From contig PKCT01000192.1 in assembly GCA_002862325.1 (NCBI GenBank), forward strand, positions 1 to 5,649: a DNA stretch of 5,649 nucleotides. Reading direction: 5' to 3'. This document shows, one piece after another, positions 1 to 4,275 of this stretch; within the stretch, counting starts at the first letter, position 1, and each line of letters starts with the position of its first letter. The translations under genes and the position numbers were made by a program. Below the pieces are notes generated by a model. The model was not told the origin of the DNA and ran no database searches. It saw only the letters and a list, made by a program, of their open reading frames with translations. The stretch is from Phycisphaerae bacterium. Lineage in GTDB: Bacteria > Planctomycetota > Phycisphaerae > Phycisphaerales > SM1A02.

Positions 1-2
1 CG

Positions 3-473
3 CAGCCGCGCCTGCTCGTCCTGAACAAGGTCGATCGTCTTCGGGCGTCGGTCCGCATCGGTCGCACTCCGACGGGCGTCCTCGAGGCGTGGCAGGAATC
101 GAATCCCGGGGCCATCGTCGCGAGCGCACGCGAGGGCGAGGGCATCGAGATGCTCGCCTCGCGGGTGCTCGATCATCTGCGCGGAGAGATGAAGTCGGTG
201 TGGCTGACGATCCCGCTCAAGGAGGCCCGTCTCGTCGACCTGGTCGAGAAACGCACCGAGGTGATCGATCGCGACTACTCGACGCAGGGGGCGGTCCGGC
301 TTCATGCGCGGGTCGGCCGACGTCAGATGGAGACGTTCTGTGCGAGCGGTGCGACGTTCCAGGTCGACGATCTTCCCTCGACCGAGGGGCTCGCCGCGAT
401 CTGGCCGGAGCCGGTCTCCACGCCGGCGCCGCGGATTCCGCCCCACCTCTCGCTGCATCCGCGCTCGGGCTAG
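3..473 (+). CDS. hflX: GTPase HflX, C-terminal part (5' end outside window)
   Basis: The visible 156 residues begin inside the GTPase domain. Residues 8-11 (NKVD) are the G4 guanine-specificity motif, preceded by a hydrophobic strand (LLVL), and residues 41-42 (SA, followed by REGEG) are the G5 loop. After a helix comes the HflX-type C-terminal subdomain: a strand ending in IP, a charged helix, then the RDYSTQG segment and a strand pair. The known role of HflX is GTP-dependent splitting or rescue of 50S/70S ribosomes, for example under heat stress. The last 35 or so residues are proline-rich and not conserved-looking. The stop is TAG at 471-473. The G1-G3 motifs and the N-terminal HflX domain lie upstream of the window, so another Era/Obg-like GTPase is not fully excluded, but the C-terminal subdomain favours HflX. 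Confidence 0.78.
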   Translation, partial: QPRLLVLNKVDRLRASVRIGRTPTGVLEAWQESNPGAIVASAREGEGIEMLASRVLDHLRGEMKSVWLTIPLKEARLVDLVEKRTEVIDRDYSTQGAVRLHARVGRRQMETFCASGATFQVDDLPSTEGLAAIWPEPVSTPAPRIPPHLSLHPRSG

Positions 474-1435
474 GTCCGGTCGCCGGGGGTGGTCGCGGAC
501 CCTGAACCGCTACCGGCGAGGGTTCTTCGCAACGACTCCACGATCTCGTTCGCGGGGGGATCCAAGGCGTCGCGTTCCCAGAGGCGACCGGGTCCACCGT
601 CGAGTCCGCAGAATCCCACGAGTCTGGATCGCTCGTAGTGGCGACCATTCCACAGTCCACCATCGTCGCGACCGTGCGCGACTCGTTCTCCGACGACCGG
701 AAGCCGGTCCCATCGTTCCACATGACCGCCGAGCACGGCCCGATCGACGAGATCGCCGCCGTCGCTCGCGCTGGCACCGCTGACCAGGACGATGGTGTTC
801 TCCAGACCGGGGACGAACTGGCGATAGGCTCGACGGAGAAGTCGACCGGTTCGGTCGACGGTCGCAGCGCTTTCGACGCCCATGGGGGTGAATCGAATGG
901 CACCACCGGGATCGTCGCTGGGTGCCCGCACCTCGACCAGGCCGAGATCCACGCCGGCGCGGCGAAGCGGGAGCCGGTCGCGCATCCGTGCGCCGCGGAG
1001 GAATCGTCGCACGTCCTCGATGGTCGAGGCGTCCGGTGGCGCGGGGTCGAGCCATCGCACGCCCACCAGATAGGGTCTCGGAACGTCCGCCAGGTTCGAG
1101 AAGGCCTCGGGTACGGGGGGGGCGGCATCGAGCACGACGGGCAGCCGCTTGACGTGGATCGCGAACTCGTGGTCCGGCAGGCTCACCACCAGGTCGGTGG
1201 GCCGGCCATCGGTGATCTGGACCTCGGTTCGAACCTCGAGTCCCGCGTCGAGGCAGCGGAGCAAGACCTCGATCTCAGCGCGGACCGCCAATCGTCGAGC
1301 GGGTCGGGTCGCGGTGTCGTGGCGATGCACGAGGTCGTGGTGATCGCTCGCGGCGAGTCGTCCCTCGACCGCGGCGTTCAAGAGGCCGAGTCGCCAGGGT
1401 TCGTTTTCGAGATCAGTGGCCGGGGTGTGGTGCAT
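470..1435 (-). CDS. Uncharacterised protein with PD-(D/E)XK-like core
   Basis: This 321-residue protein is not a family I can name. Codons are strongly GC-ending in this frame, which supports it over the overlapping frames. After a variable first 45 residues, an N-terminal helix containing E54 and E56 is followed by a strand, D81 in PTDLVV, a turn, and a strand ending H94-V-K96. This order is that of the restriction-endonuclease-like fold (helix E, D, then E/Q-x-K), but with His where Glu or Gln is usual. The second half (residues 118-245) alternates strands and helices, including a segment AYRQFVPGLENTIVLV that looks like a core strand, and a glycine-rich turn near 235-238. No signal peptide or membrane segment is seen. 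No Shine-Dalgarno precedes the ATG, so the start is the least certain part, although no other Met lies nearby. It ends convergently with hflX, sharing CTAG. The nuclease-like fold is an inference, and activity is doubtful. Confidence 0.68.
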   Translation of the reverse strand: MHHTPATDLENEPWRLGLLNAAVEGRLAASDHHDLVHRHDTATRPARRLAVRAEIEVLLRCLDAGLEVRTEVQITDGRPTDLVVSLPDHEFAIHVKRLPVVLDAAPPVPEAFSNLADVPRPYLVGVRWLDPAPPDASTIEDVRRFLRGARMRDRLPLRRAGVDLGLVEVRAPSDDPGGAIRFTPMGVESAATVDRTGRLLRRAYRQFVPGLENTIVLVSGASASDGGDLVDRAVLGGHVERWDRLPVVGERVAHGRDDGGLWNGRHYERSRLVGFCGLDGGPGRLWERDALDPPANEIVESLRRTLAGSGSGSATTPGDRT

Positions 1436-1623
1436 GCAAAGACGAGAGGCGACGCGGAGAAGCGTCCGAAAACGGGACGAGGCCGTCCAACTGGCGGCGA
1501 TGAAAGCGTATCTCGTCGAAACGACGAAGGTCGAGGGAAGGGGACGCAGGGGTCGGCCGATGCCTCGGATGGAGATGGAACCGGCCTCGATCGATTTCCC
1601 GGACGCCCGGGAGCGTCGGGGCC

Positions 1624-1633
1624 AGGGGAGGAG
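1624..1633 (+). promoter_or_regulatory. Strong ribosome binding site fixing the MshEN gene start
   Basis: AGGGGAGGAG lies 6 bases before the ATG at 1640. It decides the start over in-frame ATG codons much further upstream, such as 638, which would give an N-terminus encoded antisense to the 470-1435 gene. Confidence 0.75.
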
Positions 1634-1639
1634 CGACCG

Positions 1640-2125
1640 ATGCGAATCGGAGAACTGTTGGTCAGACAGGGAATTCTGACCGAAACGCAGGTGAACACGA
1701 TCCTGGAGATGCAGACCGAGCGCACCGAACCGTTCGGTTCGATCTGTGAACGCCTCTACGGAGTGTCACCCGAGGTCGTCGAGGACGCCTGGGTGGAGCA
1801 GTACACGGAGCTCACCGGTTCGTTGCGACCGGACTTCGATACGTGCGATCCCGCCGTGCTCGACCTGCTCACGCGTCGCCAGGCGTGGCAGTTCCGGATC
1901 GTGCCCATCCGGTGGGACGACGGGGCGGTCGTGCTCGCGACCACGAAGTCCCATTTGCAGAGGGCGCTTCGGTTCGTCACGAGCATGCTGTCGTTCCCGG
2001 TCTACTTCATCATCACCGATGCGGGCACGCTCGGGGAGGCGCTGGATCGGTACTACCCGATGGGCGAGGTCGACCTCGGCTCGGTCGAGCGGCTGGTCGA
2101 CCAGGTCGCCGGCACGGAGGCATGA
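1640..2125 (+). CDS. Stand-alone MshEN (GspE N-terminal) domain protein, putative c-di-GMP receptor
   Basis: This 161-residue protein consists only of the domain usually found at the N-terminus of type II secretion and type IV pilus ATPases (GspE, PilB, MshE). MshEN domains bind c-di-GMP through two copies of a 24-residue motif, RLGxxL...L...LxxQ. Here copy 1 runs R2-I-G4..L7..G11..L22..Q25 and copy 2 runs F32-G33..C36..G41..Q54, exactly 29 residues apart. A variable half follows (PDFD, then RIVPIRWDDGAVVLAT, residues 86-101, then two short strands and a helix to RYYP). No Walker ATPase domain follows. The start at 1640 is chosen because a strong Shine-Dalgarno (AGGGGAGGAG, 1624-1633) lies 6 bases upstream and the MshEN motif begins at residue 2. 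The open frame upstream is antisense to the neighbouring gene. The protein could be a free c-di-GMP sensor that acts on a secretion or motility partner elsewhere. Confidence 0.85.
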   Translation: MRIGELLVRQGILTETQVNTILEMQTERTEPFGSICERLYGVSPEVVEDAWVEQYTELTGSLRPDFDTCDPAVLDLLTRRQAWQFRIVPIRWDDGAVVLATTKSHLQRALRFVTSMLSFPVYFIITDAGTLGEALDRYYPMGEVDLGSVERLVDQVAGTEA

Positions 2126-2196
2126 ACGTCCTTCGTCTCAGGATCGATCGGTTCGGTCTCGTGCCTGATCGCCTTCAGATCCGATGAACACGCGAA

Positions 2197-2230
2197 CCCC
2201 AGGGCGTCCCGTGAACGGGACATCCTGGGG
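2197..2230. terminator. Long hairpin between convergent MshEN gene and tRNA-Phe
   Basis: Arms 2197-2211 and 2216-2230 form 15 pairs with one G-T wobble and one C-A mismatch around a TGAA tetraloop (outer arm CCCCAGG/CCTGGGG, inner arm GTCCCG/CGGGAC). It lies 71 bases after the MshEN stop and beyond the tRNA-Phe 3' end on the other strand. No clear T-run follows on the plus strand, while the minus strand continues TTCGCG. A terminator role, perhaps bidirectional, is inferred from the position and the strength of the stem. Confidence 0.5.
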
Positions 2231-2255
2231 CTCGGCGATACGAACGCCACGAAGA

Positions 2256-2277
2256 ACGCCCCGCGGGAGCGGGGCGT
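2256..2277 (-). terminator. Rho-independent-like terminator of tRNA-Phe
   Basis: A perfect 9-bp inverted repeat (ACGCCCCGC / GCGGGGCGT) with a 4-base loop. Read on the minus strand it begins 29 bases after the tRNA-Phe 3' end and is followed by TTCTT, a short U-rich tail. No T-run exists on the plus side, so it fits termination of the tRNA transcript best. Confidence 0.65.
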
Positions 2278-2306
2278 GCGTCGTCCGGGAGAGGTTTCTC
2301 GGGGAA

Positions 2307-2379
2307 TGGCGACTCCCGGACTTGAACCGGGGACACCGGCATTTTCAATGCCGTGCTCTACCAACTGAGCTAAGCCGCC
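2307..2379 (-). tRNA. trnF: tRNA-Phe (anticodon GAA)
   Basis: A complete 73-base cloverleaf. The acceptor stem GGCGGCT/AGTCGCC has 7 pairs including one G-U. The D stem is GCTC/GAGC with an 8-base loop. The anticodon stem CGGCA/TGCCG holds the loop TTGAAAA, with anticodon GAA at 2346-2344. The variable loop is GTGTC, the T stem is CCCGG/CCGGG with TTCAAGT, and the discriminator is A. The 3' CCA is not encoded (TTCC follows), so a CCA-adding enzyme is required. It has its own promoter and a downstream hairpin terminator. Confidence 0.97.
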
Positions 2380-2413
2380 CAATGACCTCGGTGCTGACCG
2401 AAGTCGGGACGAA

Positions 2414-2441
2414 AGCCTAACGCCCTCCCTCGAGGTGTCAA
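2414..2441 (-). promoter_or_regulatory. Sigma-70-type promoter of tRNA-Phe
   Basis: On the minus strand a perfect -35 box TTGACA (2441-2436) is followed by a 16-base spacer and a -10-like TAGGCT (2419-2414). Transcription would start near 2407, giving a leader of roughly 28 bases before the tRNA 5' end at 2379. The TGA inside the -35 box is the stop codon of the upstream 201-residue gene (2440-2438). Confidence 0.65.
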
Positions 2442-3043
2442 GCCGAACCGTTCACGAGCTTCAGCCGTCGACCGCTGCGGTCGTTGCTGGGGGCGTATCG
2501 CGAGGCGACCACGAATCCGTCCCGAATGAGATCCTGGAGCACGGAGAAGAGGGGACCGCCGAGGAAGGTCCGCAGCGGATGCAGTCCGGAGTAGTCCTGC
2601 ATCCTCGGCGTCCCCGCGAAGGCGTCGATGTCGTCGCCTTGGGTGTGGTCACGTACCGCGGAGAGATAGCGGGACGCATGCAGCAGGGCGTCGATCTCAC
2701 TGACCCGCAGTTCGCACATCCGCGTCAGCATCGGGGTCATCGTTTCCTCGAGCTCAGCCCACGCGGTCTTCGACCGCCGGACGCACGCGGTCGCGATGAC
2801 GACGTCGTCGAGATGCGTGGCGATTCGCTCCGCCGCGACCAGACGCAGGGCGTCGGTCCTGAGGAGATCGATGTCGAACGCCCGCTCGAGGTGGCACATC
2901 ACGTCGTCGAGCGAGACGTCGAGTCGAATGGCCAGCGGGAACGTGTCGCGGAAGTACGTGCGACGAAGGACGTCGGATGCCTCACGACCGAAGGATTCGG
3001 TTCGATGAATGCTTTCTCGCTCGATGTTCGTGGTCTCTTGCAT
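2438..3043 (-). CDS. Uncharacterised helical protein resembling sigma-70 region 2, no region 4
   Basis: This 201-residue, predominantly helical protein has no signal peptide or membrane segment. I do not recognise it firmly. The stretch from about residue 44 to 175 follows the layout of the divergent sigma-70-like proteins of myxobacteria and planctomycetes: a VSLDDVMCHLERAF helix, a helix with DDVVIATACVRRSKTAWAELEE (79-100; compare their 'D-LA-AC--GD--A---FE' helix), a further helix 103-130, then a QDYSGLHPLRTFL segment (149-161; compare their 'YSGRG-LR-WL'). In real sigma factors a region 4 helix-turn-helix should follow. Here the protein ends after 40 more residues (RYAPSNDRSGRRLKLV tail), and only 58 bases separate it from the tRNA, so region 4 is absent. 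Start support: GGGAGG (3059-3054) lies 10 bases before the ATG, with a second GGAAGG closer. It could instead be an unrelated helical protein. Confidence 0.7.
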   Translation of the reverse strand: MQETTNIERESIHRTESFGREASDVLRRTYFRDTFPLAIRLDVSLDDVMCHLERAFDIDLLRTDALRLVAAERIATHLDDVVIATACVRRSKTAWAELEETMTPMLTRMCELRVSEIDALLHASRYLSAVRDHTQGDDIDAFAGTPRMQDYSGLHPLRTFLGGPLFSVLQDLIRDGFVVASRYAPSNDRSGRRLKLVNGSA

Positions 3044-3149
3044 GCGCCTTCCGCCTCCCGCGGAGCTGGATCAGTGTCGCGATCCTCGTTGACGTTCACT
3101 CCGTGGAATCCATCCCACGTGCGGAGCGAGCGTGACGGCCGAACGCCGC

Positions 3150-3171
3150 CGCAAACATCGTACGGTTTGCG
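3150..3171. repeat. Perfect 7-bp dyad with 8-base centre downstream of hydrolase gene
   Basis: Arms CGCAAAC (3150-3156) and GTTTGCG (3165-3171) flank ATCGTACG, which itself contains the palindrome CGTACG. The dyad begins 9 bases past the stop of the hydrolase gene, in the 137-base gap before the sigma-like gene. It could be a weak terminator stem (no T-run follows) or a 22-bp operator for the downstream gene. I see no clear promoter boxes beside it. Confidence 0.45.
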
Positions 3172-3180
3172 CGCCTCGCG

Positions 3181-3987
3181 TCAATCGTCGCGTGGTTCTC
3201 GGCCCACGATTGGAAGGTTGCCCAGAAGTTCCGGTCGGCGGTCGGCAAGGGCCGGGAACTCGCGTCGCCAATCCCGCAGGGCGCAGAGATCCAGCTCGGC
3301 GGTGATCGCTTCCGCGTCCCGGCCGGCGTCCGCAAGGATCTCGCCGCTGGGCGCGACGATCATGGAACCCCCGTCGAATGAAAGAGATGGATCGGAACCG
3401 GTGCGGTTCACGCCCAGCACGAAGCATTGATTTTCGATCGCTCGACTGATCAGCATCGCTCGCCAGTGGGCATGTCGGACGGCGGGCCAGTTGGCGGAGA
3501 ACGCCAGGACCTCCGCTCCGGCCGCCACCGCGACCCGTTGAAGTTCCGGGAACCTGAGGTCGTAGCAGATCTGCGGGGCGATCATGGTGTCTTCGACCGG
3601 GACCACGACCAGACGGTCTCCGGCCTCGAACCACTCGGGCTCCGTGCTGAAACCGCAGGTATGGAGCTTCCGATAGAGCTGGGAGACGACCCCGTCCCGG
3701 TGAATGATCGCGACCGCGTTGGCCCCCGGTCCCGCGGGCGCTTCGCGGATCGCCAGGCCGATCTGGATCGAGACGTCGTATCGCACGGCGAGGGTCGACG
3801 CCCAGTCGAGCGTGTCTCCCTCGTAGACAGCCTCGTCGTCGAGGCACCAACCGGTGTCCGCGAGCTCGGGAAGCACCACAAAGGCGCCGGGCGTGGGCTC
3901 GGCGGCCTCCAGCATGGATTCGATGGTGCGGTGCGAGCGGGGTTTATCGAGCCAGTGGGGGGCGTACTGGAGGACGATGACTCGCAT
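3181..3987 (-). CDS. Carbon-nitrogen hydrolase (nitrilase superfamily), omega-amidase-like
   Basis: This 268-residue protein, full length for the family, has the Glu-Lys-Cys catalytic triad of nitrilase-superfamily enzymes: E41 in LPELADTG, K107 in YRKLHTCGF, and C141 in QICYDLRFPEL. Further conserved blocks are NWP (167-169), SRAIENQCFVLGVNRTG (181-197) and the DGGSMIVAPSGE segment (205-215). The CYDLRFPE and AIENQ pattern is closest to the YafV/Nit2 branch, whose members hydrolyse alpha-keto acid omega-amides such as alpha-ketoglutaramate to the keto acid and ammonia. An N-carbamoyl amidase or deaminated-glutathione amidase role cannot be excluded. It is cytosolic, with no signal peptide. 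The ATG at 3987 begins the first beta strand (MRVIVLQ); an AGGGG lies about 9 bases upstream inside a G/C-rich tract. tRNA-His ends only 28 bases upstream on the same strand, so read-through from its promoter is likely. Confidence 0.92.
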   Translation of the reverse strand: MRVIVLQYAPHWLDKPRSHRTIESMLEAAEPTPGAFVVLPELADTGWCLDDEAVYEGDTLDWASTLAVRYDVSIQIGLAIREAPAGPGANAVAIIHRDGVVSQLYRKLHTCGFSTEPEWFEAGDRLVVVPVEDTMIAPQICYDLRFPELQRVAVAAGAEVLAFSANWPAVRHAHWRAMLISRAIENQCFVLGVNRTGSDPSLSFDGGSMIVAPSGEILADAGRDAEAITAELDLCALRDWRREFPALADRRPELLGNLPIVGREPRDD

Positions 3988-4015
3988 GCGGGGGGGCCCC
4001 TGGGGCGAGAAAAAG

Positions 4016-4088
4016 GGCGACTGACGGGATTCGAACCCGCGACGTCCTGGACCACAACCAGGTGCTCTACCCCTGAGCTACAGCCGCC
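4016..4088 (-). tRNA. trnH: tRNA-His (anticodon GTG)
   Basis: A complete 73-base gene including the histidine-specific G at position -1. The acceptor stem has 8 pairs, GGCGGCTG/CAGTCGCC, so the extra G-1 pairs with C73, the identity element for HisRS. The D stem is GCTC/GAGC. The anticodon stem CCTGG/CCAGG has loop TTGTGGT, with anticodon GTG at 4055-4053. The T arm is GCGGG-TTCGAAT-CCCGT (outer pair G-U). CCA is not encoded; the gene is followed by C and five T bases. The next element on the strand is the hydrolase ATG, 28 bases away. Confidence 0.97.
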
Positions 4089-4100
4089 GTGAGTCTGCGG

Positions 4101-4129
4101 AGCCTATCGACCAACGGCTCTTCCCTCAA
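4101..4129 (-). promoter_or_regulatory. Probable sigma-70-type promoter of tRNA-His
   Basis: On the minus strand TTGAGG (4129-4124) is a -35-like box, followed by a 17-base spacer and TAGGCT (4106-4101), the same -10-like hexamer as at tRNA-Phe. It lies 12 bases before the tRNA 5' end, so the 5' leader would be only a few bases. The boxes match consensus only partly. Confidence 0.5.
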
Positions 4130-4275
4130 GCGACGGACTGGGAAGAGTCGATAGGGAGGAAATTGTTCTTCCAGAAATAGATCGGTTTCGACCGTTCTGC
4201 ACGGGAAAGGCCGATGCTTTGAGTGGTATCCTCGTGGATTCCCCCAATATTCTCGACCGAGGGTCGTCGACCGTT

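Noticed and set aside
217..1128. Minus-strand frame of 303 codons overlapping the 470-1435 gene.
   Set aside because: Its translation is dominated by Arg, Pro and Ser, typical of an out-of-frame reading of GC-rich DNA. The 470-1435 frame has the gene-like codon pattern.
638..1639. Upstream extension of the MshEN frame to ATG 638.
   Set aside because: It is antisense to the 470-1435 gene, with low-complexity composition. The MshEN motif and a strong ribosome site both place the start at 1640.
1501..1679. Small plus-strand frame beginning MKAYLVETTKVEGRG in the divergent gap.
   Set aside because: It has no ribosome site, an Arg-rich composition, and overlaps the MshEN start in another frame.
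2053..2382. Minus-strand frame whose peptide contains GLAQLVEHGIENAGVPGSSP.
   Set aside because: This is a well-known artefact of translating a tRNA gene, here tRNA-Phe, and it overlaps the MshEN gene end.
2435..3430. Plus-strand frame of 331 codons across the sigma-like gene.
   Set aside because: It is antisense to two genes with better codon pattern, and no ribosome site or domain is visible.
3427..4092. Plus-strand frame ending in LTGFEPATSWTTTRCS.
   Set aside because: The tail is the familiar artefact of translating the reverse complement of a tRNA (tRNA-His here), and the rest is antisense to the nitrilase-like gene.
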